A DNA stretch of 64,000 nt. It comes from JASGJS01 sp047601185 (GTDB taxonomy: Bacteria; Pseudomonadota; Gammaproteobacteria; JAURND01). The stretch is from NCBI GenBank assembly GCA_047601185.1, contig JASGJS010000001.1, positions 1,426,001 through 1,490,000 of the forward strand, given 5' to 3'. The notes beneath the pieces are model-generated. The model was not told the origin of the DNA, did not search any database, and saw nothing but the letters and a program-made list of their open reading frames with translations. This document shows positions 1-8,579 of the stretch, piece by piece. Position 1 is the stretch's first letter, and each line of letters starts with the position of its first letter. The position numbers and the translations under genes are program-made.

Positions 1-20
1 CTTCCTTCCGACTGATAGAC

Positions 21-97
<77 letters not shown>

Positions 98-98
<1 letters not shown>

Positions 99-682
99 TA
101 AAATCAAGGCTTCGCGAAGGTTGACCAGTGAGGCAGCAAGAAACGTGTCGAAGATGTGTCGAATAAATAATTAAAGGAAGGATTTACATCATGTCATTCC
201 TTATTGAAACATTGGCGAGATGAATCAGGTCATGGACAAACTTCAAAAATTGAAGAAACTGAAGCATATACAGTAAAATATCAGCCAGAGATGGTCGCTA
301 TCCCTTAAATATATACTTCTTTGATGCTTCCAGCGCTAATATTTGAAATATTAGCTAAAGAATTTTATTTTTTACGATATCGCTTGAAATAATTATTTTT
401 ATCCCCATTTAAGAGTAATCCTGCCAATTAGGGTAGTGAGTATATGGTTAATGACGTCAATAAGAATGTCGCACATCCGGTAACAATAGTTGTCGTGAAT
501 GTGTTGGTAATAATTATTGAATTTCACAATGGTGCATAATATCATAATGATTATTTGTTCTCCATTTGGATCATACCATACAATGTTCAAGTATATATTT
601 ACCGAAAGGGATTGGCTTATAGCCTTCAGTCTAACGGAGGGTTGGTGTCGGTAACCTTATTCCCTCCGTTAAGTGAGAAAAT
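98..682 (+). ncRNA. Untranslated structured leader upstream of the reverse transcriptase (candidate template ncRNA)
   Basis: This stretch of about 585 nt between attL and the reverse transcriptase has no convincing gene. It contains a perfect 9-bp hairpin with a 3-nt loop (335-355) and a perfect 10-bp stem, TAACGGAGGG (632-641) with CCCTCCGTTA (662-671), that closes 12 nt before the RT start codon. Several defence RTs (DRT2, DRT9, retrons) copy a structured RNA encoded immediately upstream. That this leader has such a role is inference; its limits and transcript are unknown. Integrase arm boxes occupy 145-163. Confidence 0.4.
145..163 (+). promoter_or_regulatory. Two GTGTCGAA boxes, putative integrase arm sites (left end)
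   Basis: GTGTCGAA occurs at 145-152 and 156-163, an 11-bp period. The same pair with the same period lies at 13268-13275 and 13279-13286, with a fifth box at 13375-13382. Tyrosine integrases of this type bind short arm repeats flanking the crossover core, so this is the likely function. Confidence 0.6.
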
Positions 683-2251
683 ATGGACATATATCAATAT
701 TTTTTTGATAAAAATGCTTTATACAAAGCAGAATTCAAAAATAAAGGCTATATACATTTTGACCACGAATTCTCGCTTAATAGGGTGTTTAAAGCATTAG
801 CCAAATTAAAAGATACAAAACTTATATCTCATGCCTTTTATCCATTTATTCGCTTTACAATCCCTAAATATAAGCGTGATGAAAATGGAAAAAGTTACAT
901 TGACAATGAGAACCCTCGCTACATCATACATACCGCCAGGGTAGACAGCAATATTTATTCTTTTTATAGAAATATTCTCATGAATAAATATGAAGAATTA
1001 CTAAAAAAGCTAAATATAAATGAATGTGTAATTGCTTATAGAAAAATTCCCATTAGAGCAAATTCTAAGAAAAATAAATGTAGTGTCCATTTTGCCAATG
1101 AAGCAATAGAAGAAATAAAGCGTCAAGTTCTCAGCGAAAAAAATTCAGGTTGTTACGCAATTGCATTAGATATCAAGGGCTTTTTTGACAATTTAAGCCA
1201 CGGAATTATAAAACAACAATGGTGTAAAGTAATAGGATCTAATAATGGTCTACCACAAGATCATTTCAAAATATATAAAAATATTACCAAATACCGTTAT
1301 ATAGATGTTGAAAAACTAGAAAATCTCTTGAACATCAACTTTGAAAAAATATATCAAAAAAATAATAAGATCAGAAAACAAAACGAAAATTTAAAACTCG
1401 GCTCAAATGACCCGCCCTCCCCCAATCTAAAATTATGCACTGATGAGGACTTTAGAAATATTATAATACCTAATTTAGAAGAAAAAAAACAACTTGGTAT
1501 CCCGCAAGGCACACCCATATCTGATGCTATCGCAAATATGTACATGTTAAACTTTGATGTTGCAATGCAAAAACTTGCTATAAAGAATAATGGTTATTAT
1601 CGCCGCTATTCTGATGATATTTTACTAATACTCCCACAGTGCTCAGTTAAAAGATCGATTAGAATTATCAATTGGTTACTCAAATATACAACAAAAACCC
1701 TAAAAATAAATGCCAAAAAAACTGTTGTTTCAAAATTTTCAAAAAATGACTCCTCAATAGTTTGCAACACTTACAAATTAAAAAATGATATCGAATGCGA
1801 AATGGTCGGAAAGCCATTTGAATACCTTGGTCTATCCTTTGATGGAAAAATCATTAGATTGAGAAAATCAACAATCTCAGCCTTTTACATCAAATTAAGT
1901 TCTAGGATAAAAAAAGAAGTTAAAATTGCAAAATTTAAGTTAAAAAAACGTGGCAATAAATACCCAACAGCTTCGGAAATATATAAAATTATTAGTTTTG
2001 ACATGATTTATAATTCATATATGGAATGCAGAGAGCCGGAAGAAAAATTCCTGGGAAATTTTTATACCTATGTCAATTTAGTATCAAAAGTTACAAGTTC
2101 TCTCCAGATTAAAGATATCTTTAACAACTTGGAAAACTGGATTAAAAAAAGAGCTAAAAAATATTGTGTTGACACAGAAAAAAAATATAGAAAACTTAAG
2201 TCGTATCATAGAAATTTTCCGTCGACGTGTACGGCTCTAGAAAAAGCTTAG
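683..2251 (+). CDS. Reverse transcriptase of the defence (DRT/UG) type, most like DRT2
   Basis: A 522-aa RNA-directed DNA polymerase. The fingers-palm motifs are in order: LDIKGFFDN near residue 162 (first catalytic Asp), LGIPQGTPIS near 271, and YRRYSDDI near 306 (the two active-site Asp), followed by thumb-type sequence with FEYLGLSFDG. I see no group II intron maturase or endonuclease domain and no retron-style VTG or NAxxH motif. The N-terminal FYPFIRFT and the IAYRK and VHFANEA motifs resemble the unknown-group RTs found in defence islands; the DRT2 assignment is from memory and moderate. It is the first gene inside the island, preceded by a structured leader, with only a weak ribosome site before the ATG. 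Lysine-rich and AT-rich composition suggests recent transfer. Confidence 0.8.
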   Translation: MDIYQYFFDKNALYKAEFKNKGYIHFDHEFSLNRVFKALAKLKDTKLISHAFYPFIRFTIPKYKRDENGKSYIDNENPRYIIHTARVDSNIYSFYRNILMNKYEELLKKLNINECVIAYRKIPIRANSKKNKCSVHFANEAIEEIKRQVLSEKNSGCYAIALDIKGFFDNLSHGIIKQQWCKVIGSNNGLPQDHFKIYKNITKYRYIDVEKLENLLNINFEKIYQKNNKIRKQNENLKLGSNDPPSPNLKLCTDEDFRNIIIPNLEEKKQLGIPQGTPISDAIANMYMLNFDVAMQKLAIKNNGYYRRYSDDILLILPQCSVKRSIRIINWLLKYTTKTLKINAKKTVVSKFSKNDSSIVCNTYKLKNDIECEMVGKPFEYLGLSFDGKIIRLRKSTISAFYIKLSSRIKKEVKIAKFKLKKRGNKYPTASEIYKIISFDMIYNSYMECREPEEKFLGNFYTYVNLVSKVTSSLQIKDIFNNLENWIKKRAKKYCVDTEKKYRKLKSYHRNFPSTCTALEKA

Positions 2252-2334
2252 ATTGTAAATTCTTAAAAAACATCTCCGTTTTCATATTTTAGAGGCTTTG
2301 ATATGGCTTATGAACATTCTATTTGATTTTTATA

Positions 2335-2369
2335 GAGCAATAATAACTTAAATTTAGCCACTATTGCTC
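2335..2369. terminator. Possible bidirectional terminator between convergent genes
   Basis: GAGCAATA (2335-2342) and TATTGCTC (2362-2369) form a perfect 8-bp inverted repeat between the ends of the RT gene and the small gene on the opposite strand. There is no strong T tract, so the call is tentative. Confidence 0.3.
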
Positions 2370-2375
2370 CTTAAT

Positions 2376-2681
2376 TTAAAAAACAGAAAACATAATATGT
2401 GGCACCACCACACCAACAATGATTCCCATCAACATTGTCGCAGCAAATCGGAGTTGCCCGCAAAAGAACTCATGACGCTCTAGTCTTTTGACAACATCAT
2501 CTATATAGACTCTGGCTGCGGCGACTTGTTCGTTGATGGCTGACAACCGCCGCTGACCAGGGCTATTGTAAGGATAATTCTGGCTAGTAGTGGGGTCACT
2601 AAAAACATCCCGGACTAAAAACCCGAGATGTTCAATGATTTTTTGTGCCTGTTGGGCTTCTTTTTGAATGATGCGATTCAT
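2376..2681 (-). CDS. Small protein with C-terminal membrane segment, family unknown
   Basis: A 101-aa protein with a helical N-terminal two thirds (QKEAQQAQKIIEHL, VDDVVKRLERHEFF-like region) and one hydrophobic C-terminal segment, MLMGIIVGVVVPHIMFSVF, consistent with a tail anchor. Its start codon overlaps the stop of the gene at 2678-2968 by 4 nt, so the two are translationally coupled. A decayed relative is recognisable at 45253-45470 next to the second umuDC operon, where the QLRFAATMLMGI core is conserved. I do not recognise the family; a role as a small membrane accessory of mobile elements is only suggested by the repeated location in accessory DNA. Confidence 0.7.
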   Translation of the reverse strand: MNRIIQKEAQQAQKIIEHLGFLVRDVFSDPTTSQNYPYNSPGQRRLSAINEQVAAARVYIDDVVKRLERHEFFCGQLRFAATMLMGIIVGVVVPHIMFSVF

Positions 2682-2968
2682 TTTGATACCTCCGCCTGCA
2701 TTTTAACGGTCATACAGGGCTCTGGCTTCTGGTAGTTTTCTTCAAATTCCACCAAAGATTGCTGGCTTTGTTGATATGCGCTATCCAGCAAATCGCTGAT
2801 GGTTAATAAGTAGTTATGAATCAAAGACTTAGGATAATGCAGAAAAGAGCCATGTAGCGCAATTTGAAGTAAAGCATTTGCTTTACTTAGTTGGTCATGG
2901 ATCGTTTCAATCGAACCCATTTGTTGGTTTACGAGAGATGAAAAGTGGTTTAGGCTATCTGTAGCCAT
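2678..2968 (-). CDS. Small helical protein of unknown function, coupled to the downstream membrane protein
   Basis: A 96-aa, mostly helical protein rich in Gln, Ser and Leu with no membrane segment. A strong ribosome site (AAGGAGG on the minus strand) precedes its ATG, and its stop overlaps the next start by 4 nt, so it leads a two-gene operon. I do not recognise it. The divergent gene at 3157 shares the promoter region. Confidence 0.65.
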   Translation of the reverse strand: MATDSLNHFSSLVNQQMGSIETIHDQLSKANALLQIALHGSFLHYPKSLIHNYLLTISDLLDSAYQQSQQSLVEFEENYQKPEPCMTVKMQAEVSK

Positions 2969-3156
2969 ATTGGCCTCCTTAGAAGGTTGATTTTGGTTAG
3001 TGGCGCGTTTGTGTTAATGGCACTGCGCGTCACGCTGCTTCCTTTTTTATAAGAAATATAAGGAATATCAAGAAGCCTATAATTTATCTTTATCTTTGTC
3101 AAGAGGTTTAAAAATATAGTATTCTCATACCTTACCAAACCTGCGAGGAATTCAGA

Positions 3157-3384
3157 TTGTCTCATCCTGAAACTAGTAAAAAAATGAAACCTATTAAAAG
3201 AAGCTATACCTTTGTCCAGCTTGATTTGGATAATCTTGAAAAGATCAAAGATACGGCGCTTAACCGTAAGCTGGTATTAACTGATAGCCAAGTAGTTAGG
3301 ATGGGGTTAATAATGTTGAGTACTGCTAGCGAATCTGAGCTAGAAGCAATGGCTCAGAGAGCACCAAAGCTACCAAGGCGTTAA
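3157..3384 (+). CDS. Small basic protein, possibly a ribbon-helix-helix type DNA-binding regulator
   Basis: A 75-aa protein. TTG at 3157 has a GAGGAA ribosome site 7 nt upstream; an internal ATG at 3184 would give a shorter version. The core RSYTFVQLDLDNLEKIK followed by helices (LTDSQVVRMGLIMLS) is the size and layout of a ribbon-helix-helix repressor, with a beta strand then two helices, but this is a shape argument only. It is divergent from the two-gene operon at 2376-2968, which it might regulate. Confidence 0.5.
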   Translation: MSHPETSKKMKPIKRSYTFVQLDLDNLEKIKDTALNRKLVLTDSQVVRMGLIMLSTASESELEAMAQRAPKLPRR

Positions 3385-3819
3385 TATAGTTTTACACTCG
3401 AAATTTAATATAATATATAATAGTTAAGTGAATTTAGATTTAAAATTTTCCCGTTAGAACTTCCCACAATCGAGTTACCCCAATTGCGCGGCGGATTGAT
3501 TACCACCGATTCGCCCCATTTACTTTAATGTTGAATCAAAGTATGGCCAGACTGATCGCGCCATATCGATGTAAGTCATCGATACCTCATTTTATTGCCT
3601 TTTTATTTCCTCCTATTCAAATTGGTTAGCATTAATTAAAAAAAGTTTGATCTCTATAAATAACTGATGAAACCAAACCAGGATTCACTTTATTTGGTAA
3701 CCGTGCAAAGTGAGAGCACGAAACGCTTCAGGTGCGTTTGTCCATACATACTTTATTTATACTCTTTTCTTTATAATTGGCAAGTGTTTTTGGGAGTTTT
3801 GAAAATAAAATCGACACCC
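3385..3819. other. Non-coding stretch inside the island
   Basis: No credible gene is visible here. The one notable element is a perfect 8-bp hairpin, TATCGATG (3564-3571) and CATCGATA (3577-3584). Short open frames in the region lack family features and usable ribosome sites. Confidence 0.5.
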
Positions 3820-4377
3820 TCATCGCAAGTAGACTTCAGTAATATCAGGGCGAAAATGGCCGAGCTCTTGGCTTACAATACTTAAAGCCGCAGCATATAA
3901 TAAGCCTTGTTGTTGCAATTCTTGCATGCGCTGTTGAGCATAACCATGTCTTAACCCATGTGCGCCATGTGACCAATGAAATAAACGTTTGCTGGCTGAT
4001 GAAAAACTATTAGACCATAATTTCCCGCCGCCGATGTCATAATATTGATGGTAATGGATAGAACGATCCGTGACATCGATTGGCCGAGCAAGCCTTCTTG
4101 CTTCCAATTGCATTGCCAGCTCTATTGGAATGAGCACTTCTCGAATTAACCCTCCTTTTCCGGTAACCGTATATAAATTACCTTGTCGACCTAAAAATCG
4201 TTGTGAAGACCATTGTCGATGTGTGCTCGCAGCGCGTTGTGCTTGTGGCCGTAACGTCAGTAGCTCATGCGCTCTTAAACCAGCAGCTCCGGCAATTTGA
4301 GTTGCTAAGCAATGTCGATCGGTCTGTGATTGTGCGATTGTATCGATTTGCCAAAGTGTGTACGCTCGACTTTTAAG
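3820..4377 (-). pseudogene. C-terminal part of a tyrosine recombinase, cut off by IS copy A
   Basis: This is the catalytic domain of a tyrosine recombinase whose N-terminal part lies at 5572-5908. Box I is GAAGLRAHELLTL, followed by HGLRHG, the LGH motif, and the nucleophile in VYLR only two residues from the end. The paired recombinase at 27713-28681 has the same layout and also ends with its Tyr two residues before the terminus. Removing IS copy A and one copy of the TAAG duplication rejoins the frame as QMLKSRAYT, giving an original protein of about 296 aa. Confidence 0.88.
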
Positions 4378-4416
4378 TGTCAACCCCCCATTTTTAGTAC
4401 AACGCATAAGTAGAAA

Positions 4417-5151
4417 TCATAGCATTTCCCTATATTGCTGTGGTGTCAAATGCCCCAGCGACTGATGGGGTCTTTCCAGGTTATATTCCTGTAACCATTG
4501 ATCAGTTATGGCTTGCACGTGGTTAATATCCTTAAATAAATGCACACCTAATACTTCTTCACGATAAGTACGATTAAATCGTTCGATATAAGCATTCTGT
4601 GCTGGTTTTCCTGGCTCAATATGACGAAGCTTTACACCATGTTTTTTGGCCCAATCAAACATTTCTTTTGAAATATTCTCAGGGCCATTATCCACCCGAA
4701 GCTGCATAGGATAACCATGCTTGATAGATATCCAATCTAAAAACGCTGTTACCCGTTTAGCAGGTAATGATAAATTTGCTTGGATTCCCAATGCTTCCCG
4801 ATTGCAGTCATCCAGTACATTCACAGTGCGAAATCGCCTACCATTTGCAAGTGCATCGCTCATGAAATCCATCGACCAGCTTTCATTCATTTGCATTGGC
4901 CAATTCAACGCAGTTTTCTCTCTCTGTGGCAGTCGCCTTTTGGGCTTACGTCTTAAATTTAATTTTAAATCACAATAAACCCTATAAACACGCTTATGGT
5001 TCCATTGATAACCTTGTTGTCTGAGTTTTTGAAACATCTTTTCAAACCCATAACGGCGATACCTAATGGCTAAATCCTGCAGAGCACATTTAATCTCCTC
5101 ATCATTTTCTAATTTATGAGAATATCCAAAAACTGAACGACTAATGTTCAA
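4417..5151 (-). CDS. IS copy A orfB, IS3-family transposase catalytic part
   Basis: DDE transposase core: Asp in SMDFMSDA, Asp in VDNGPENIS, and Glu in YIERFNRTYREE. The frame is open upstream of the ATG back into the A8 run at the end of orfA, so the active enzyme is expected to be an OrfAB fusion made by -1 frameshifting, as in other IS3 elements. Copies C and F share a variant base with this copy (c on the coding strand in ATCAAGCATGG). Confidence 0.93.
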   Translation of the reverse strand: MNISRSVFGYSHKLENDEEIKCALQDLAIRYRRYGFEKMFQKLRQQGYQWNHKRVYRVYCDLKLNLRRKPKRRLPQREKTALNWPMQMNESWSMDFMSDALANGRRFRTVNVLDDCNREALGIQANLSLPAKRVTAFLDWISIKHGYPMQLRVDNGPENISKEMFDWAKKHGVKLRHIEPGKPAQNAYIERFNRTYREEVLGVHLFKDINHVQAITDQWLQEYNLERPHQSLGHLTPQQYREML

Positions 5152-5231
5152 TAATCGGCAGGCTCGATTTAGGCTAATTTGATGGGTTTGAATTGCATAA
5201 TTAACCCATTCTCTACGCTCTACTGCCGTAA

Positions 5232-5495
5232 CTATTTTTTTTCGAGAACATCTTTCAATACCCGATAATCCAGGCTTAATTCAGCATACATATGTTTTAA
5301 GCGCTGATTTTCTTCTTCTAGCTGTTTTAAGCGTTTTACATCTGATTCGATCATTCCATTAAATTTGTTCCGCCAGCTATAAATCGTTGCCTCGCTAATG
5401 GCATATTTTCGGCTTAAATCGACGATGGGCACACCGGCTTCAAGCTCTTTTAAAATCCCAATTATTTGGTTTTCAGTAAATCTCGTTTTTTTCAT
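5232..5495 (-). CDS. IS copy A orfA, helix-turn-helix protein
   Basis: An 87-aa protein with a helix-turn-helix (ENQIIGILKELEAG to ISEATIYSWRNKF) followed by a leucine-zipper-like coiled coil (LKQLEEENQRLKHMYAEL). It ends in a run of eight A before TAG, the expected slippery site for making OrfAB. Confidence 0.93.
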   Translation of the reverse strand: MKKTRFTENQIIGILKELEAGVPIVDLSRKYAISEATIYSWRNKFNGMIESDVKRLKQLEEENQRLKHMYAELSLDYRVLKDVLEKK

Positions 5496-5571
5496 TGTAG
5501 AGTCCTCTTAGTTCGACTAGTTTATCGGAAAACTCTACTTATGGGTTGTACTATTTTAGGGGAGGATTACC

Positions 5572-5908
5572 TAAGCATTTGTGGCAGTTCGGAGCGAATG
5601 ACGAGAAGCTTTATGCCTAAGTGCAGCTGTATCGCCTGACGTTCTTGGTCGAGCATTTTTTGACCGACTACCTGGCAGCGTTCTCCCAGATATTCTTTAG
5701 CAATTTCCACCGTTAATTGTTTCAATCCTCCCAGTTTATTTTGCTGAAGCCATTGTGTTAACTGCATCAATGCTTGAGTATAATTTCTAGCTGTACCCAA
5801 GCTATGAATTGTTTTCTCATCTCGATGCGTATGGCATGCTTGTTTTAAGTGCAATTTTTTCTGTACGGCATGAGACGCTTGTTGCTTTGCAGAACGAAAA
5901 CTAGGCAT
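5572..5908 (-). pseudogene. N-terminal part of the IS-split tyrosine recombinase
   Basis: About 112 codons encoding the SAM-like core-binding domain (GTARNYTQALMQLTQWLQQN and the following helices) and the linker to the catalytic domain at 3820-4377. It begins one base after the stop codon of the HTH gene at 5910-6167, so the two were one transcription unit. The frame runs into IS copy A after QML. Confidence 0.85.
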
Positions 5909-5909
5909 T

Positions 5910-6167
5910 TTAAGTTTGCTCCAGAGGATTTAATTCCGGTAATCGTTTTAGGTAGCGCATAATAGTAGAGAAGCTGCATTTTAGCCGCTTATGTTTTCGC
6001 AACCATAGGGCTAATTCGCGATAGCTGGCACCAGCACGGCGTAAGGCTACGAGTTCAGCACGGTAACGATCTAACCGCGACACACGGAATTTCTTTTGCA
6101 AGCAAAGTTGTTTGTAGTGACGCACTTCTTGTAGGGCAACTGTTGCATCAAAATGTAGTATAGGCAT
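5910..6167 (-). CDS. HTH protein partnered with the tyrosine recombinase (module 1)
   Basis: An 85-aa basic protein whose core, SRLDRYRAELVALRRAGASY, is followed by RELALWLRKHK and STIMRYLKRL, a helix-turn-helix. The same core (LDEYRQEVRALYSSGAS, then STIQRYIKKL) lies in the 170-aa protein at 28659-29171, which also precedes a tyrosine recombinase. The pairing suggests an accessory DNA-binding or directionality factor for the recombinase. A perfect 16-bp palindrome lies 27 bp upstream. I do not know a named family for it. Confidence 0.8.
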   Translation of the reverse strand: MPILHFDATVALQEVRHYKQLCLQKKFRVSRLDRYRAELVALRRAGASYRELALWLRKHKRLKCSFSTIMRYLKRLPELNPLEQT

Positions 6168-6193
6168 TGTTGTATCTCCTGGCTGTAGGTCCA

Positions 6194-6242
6194 GCCCCGC
6201 TGTGCCTAAATGAGAGTTTTTGCGAATTAGGCACAGCGGGGC
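6194..6242. repeat. Perfect 16-bp palindrome upstream of HTH-recombinase module 1
   Basis: GCCCCGCTGTGCCTAA (6194-6209) and TTAGGCACAGCGGGGC (6227-6242) pair perfectly around a 17-nt loop. GC-rich arms stand out from the AT-rich surroundings. There is no T tract on either side, so it is not a typical terminator. It could be an operator, a recombination site or a folded single-strand site. Confidence 0.9.
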
Positions 6243-6514
6243 GAGAAGGCTTAAAAGTTTTGTAAGCTCGCAACACTCAGCTTGTGAATTTACCGTTTTT
6301 AAGTTGTCCGATCTGTCCTTTTTGTCCTGAGAAATAACCCATTGATATCATGATGTAAAATAAACAAAGTCATCAAAATTAAGGGTTTTTCTGACTCATT
6401 CCAAATTGTCCCGGGACAATGCGTTTTTCTTAGAAATGTGGCTATTTTTTTAAGATAACTCTTTGCTCTATAAACAATTATTTTCCTGGGACAAAAAGGA
6501 CAACTTAAATTAAG

Positions 6515-8212
6515 TTATTTATTCTCCAATTCCTCCCAGATTTTTTCTGTAAAAACATAGCATCTCGATCGACCCATTTGAGGCAAATATTCACGCCGAT
6601 AAGGGTTCCCTGCATGATCGCCAATTAAGCAATTTGCTTTTAATAGCCATTGACTAACTCGTCTAAAATCTAACCCCTGACACAACTCACGTTTAAACAC
6701 TTCGGTTAAAACGTAGAAATATGTAACACCGTCAACAATTTTTTTAAAACCCGCTCTATTCGGGGTAGGTGGTGCAGAGTCGCTCATATACCAACTGCTA
6801 AAACGAGATGCCCCATGTTTTTCAAAAAAAGCTCTCACTTGAGACAATGCATGCTGATATTCTAAATTTCCTGAATCTCCACGTTGCGACAGCCAATCTT
6901 TGAAACATTTCGCTATATTTTGCGTTGCTTCACCCGGTTGCCATCCGGTGATCTCAAAATCTGTAGCCAACTCACCGGCAACAGCAATCAGTGCAAAACG
7001 CTCACAAATACGATGAACTTGACCGCTGCTATTGGTCGGCAAATATTGCTTAACGAAATGTCGACATAAACTATCGAGCATCGAGGGTAGAATGTTCGAT
7101 ATAGAAAGTTGTGTAATACTTTCGAGAAAGGCGATTGCGGCGGTACCATAACAATTACTGGCTGCTTGAGTTAATTGCTGACTAAATTGTGCGGCAGAAA
7201 GCCCTGAAGGAACCACTTCAAATAACCCTTGCCCCATTCCAGCATCAGAGGGGATGTCGGCCATACGCACCATTTGGCCTACTTTGACGCGTTTACCACT
7301 CTCAGATAAATGTTGCTCTAAGCTAATTTCACCCGCAGATAAGAATAACAGCCGCCAATTCTGAGGAGTGCAGATATTTCCGCGCTTATCGGCTCGAATT
7401 TTCCCACTGCCATTAGCCAACATATAAGCCACCTCGCCAGCTTCTTTAGCATCGACTTGGGCTAATTCGTCCAGTACAAGCAAAGTATCTGAACGCATCG
7501 CCGCTAAAGTTTCAATCCCATTTGCAGTGGCGCGCCATCTTTGCATAAAGCCGGGAGGACCAAATACAGAAGCCGCCACGCGTAAAGCTGTTGTTTTACC
7601 TGTACTCGATTCGCCGACCAAATGGATGCCGCCCGATTCAGCGCCAGCAGGTTTTAAGAGCAAAGCCGCAAAAGCAGCTGAGATCGCGAGGATTAACCTA
7701 GAATTTCCAGCGCATAATTTTGCGATTTTCTCTTGCCATTCTGCCAAATTGCCAGCAGAGGCAAAATCGTTAGCAGAATGCGGCGTTTTGAGAATGATTC
7801 GCTCGGTTGTCTCCCCGATGATTTTATGCGGTAACACAAACACGGAATGATGCCAGCCGATCTGCTGCACACAGCGAGCGCGTTGTGTAGTTATGCTACT
7901 GGCAATATGCTCTAATAGTAAATGGCGTACCTTGAGACCAGGCGCAATATCTAATCCCAATCGTAATAGCTCCGCACATAATTCATCCCCGTTGCCCCTC
8001 AACAATTCCATCGGCATAGTCCACAGATGTAATTTTCCGTCTGCGTCTTTAAACTCTAATAATCTAGCCCAATTTTCAGATACTTTGTCTCGAACCATGG
8101 CAACCACTTTTAAAGGTCCACAAATTTTATGAGAGCCTGCTTCATCCTGGTAATAGATACCTGTTTCGGAAGCGATTAATTTTTTAAGAGGAACTGCATT
8201 ACCCGTTGACAT
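6515..8212 (-). CDS. DUF927 domain protein, helicase/primase-like ATPase of mobile elements
   Basis: A 565-aa protein. Walker A is GESSTGKTT near residues 200-208 and Walker B is DTLLVLDE near 242-249, followed by ELAQVDAKEAGEVAYMLANG and the DKRG segment typical of DUF927 proteins from prophages and genomic islands, which resemble superfamily 3 replication helicases. The N-terminal 150 residues form the DUF927 accessory region (GLKVRHLLLEHI, QQIGWH). Its start overlaps the AlpA-like gene by 14 nt, so the two are coupled. The likely role is replication or maintenance of the excised island. Confidence 0.88.
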   Translation of the reverse strand: MSTGNAVPLKKLIASETGIYYQDEAGSHKICGPLKVVAMVRDKVSENWARLLEFKDADGKLHLWTMPMELLRGNGDELCAELLRLGLDIAPGLKVRHLLLEHIASSITTQRARCVQQIGWHHSVFVLPHKIIGETTERIILKTPHSANDFASAGNLAEWQEKIAKLCAGNSRLILAISAAFAALLLKPAGAESGGIHLVGESSTGKTTALRVAASVFGPPGFMQRWRATANGIETLAAMRSDTLLVLDELAQVDAKEAGEVAYMLANGSGKIRADKRGNICTPQNWRLLFLSAGEISLEQHLSESGKRVKVGQMVRMADIPSDAGMGQGLFEVVPSGLSAAQFSQQLTQAASNCYGTAAIAFLESITQLSISNILPSMLDSLCRHFVKQYLPTNSSGQVHRICERFALIAVAGELATDFEITGWQPGEATQNIAKCFKDWLSQRGDSGNLEYQHALSQVRAFFEKHGASRFSSWYMSDSAPPTPNRAGFKKIVDGVTYFYVLTEVFKRELCQGLDFRRVSQWLLKANCLIGDHAGNPYRREYLPQMGRSRCYVFTEKIWEELENK

Positions 8213-8477
8213 AAATACCTCCCATTGGCTGAGAGTATTGTGAAGTCGATTGCAAAGATAAATATTGGTTGAGCCAGTTTTGAATATCGGCTTTGCGATA
8301 CCTGACTAATCGACCAATCTTGATAAAGGGGACACCCGTACCAGCCCAGCGGTCGCGCTCTATAGTGGCAAGAGAACAATCACGAATTGCTGCAATCATT
8401 TCTTGAGTGAATAAAGCAGAATCAGGGGCGGATTCAAATTCAACAATTAAATTTAAGCGGTTTTTTTCAATTTTCAT
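8199..8477 (-). CDS. AlpA/MerR-like DNA-binding protein (excisionase or activator)
   Basis: A 92-aa protein with the motif EMIAAIRDCSLATIERDRWAG, then VPFIKIGRLVRYRKADIQNWL, the HTH_17/AlpA pattern in which a winged helix ends in YRKxDIxxWL. Such proteins activate integrase or act as excisionases in genomic islands. It overlaps and precedes the DUF927 gene. Confidence 0.85.
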   Translation of the reverse strand: MKIEKNRLNLIVEFESAPDSALFTQEMIAAIRDCSLATIERDRWAGTGVPFIKIGRLVRYRKADIQNWLNQYLSLQSTSQYSQPMGGIYVNG

Positions 8478-8579
8478 AAAGCTTGCTCCAAATAATTAAA
8501 AACAAGCTTTATCATGCAATAAAATTTTTCTACAGTGTGGTAATTACAAAAAAGTTTTTTACAATTACCGGAAGAGAAC

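Larger units (their letters stand above)
4378..5571 (-). mobile_element. IS3-family element, copy A (1194 bp)
   Basis: Ends are TGTCAACCCCCCATTTTTAG at the left and, in reverse complement, GGTAATCCTCCCCTAAAATA at the right. These imperfect inverted repeats continue into GTACAAC and CATAAGTAGA. It is flanked by the duplicated target TAAG (4374-4377, 5572-5575). It carries orfA and orfB and interrupts the tyrosine recombinase. Confidence 0.95.

Noticed and set aside
399..590. 63-codon minus-strand frame and a plus-strand frame from 555 in the RT leader
   Set aside because: Composition is non-coding, no ribosome sites, and both overlap hairpins. I cannot exclude that part of the leader is a template for a repetitive reading frame as in DRT2, but these frames are not ordinary genes.
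683..2251. Group II intron or retron origin for the reverse transcriptase
   Set aside because: No maturase or HNH domain, no domain V/VI-like RNA end seen after the gene, and no NAxxH or VTG retron motifs.
3667..3885. 72-codon plus-strand frame
   Set aside because: Runs into the antisense of the recombinase gene and has no support as a protein.
6194..6242. Rho-independent terminator for the DUF927 gene
   Set aside because: The stem is strong but no T tract follows on the minus strand, and it lies about 270 bp after the stop and directly before the HTH gene.
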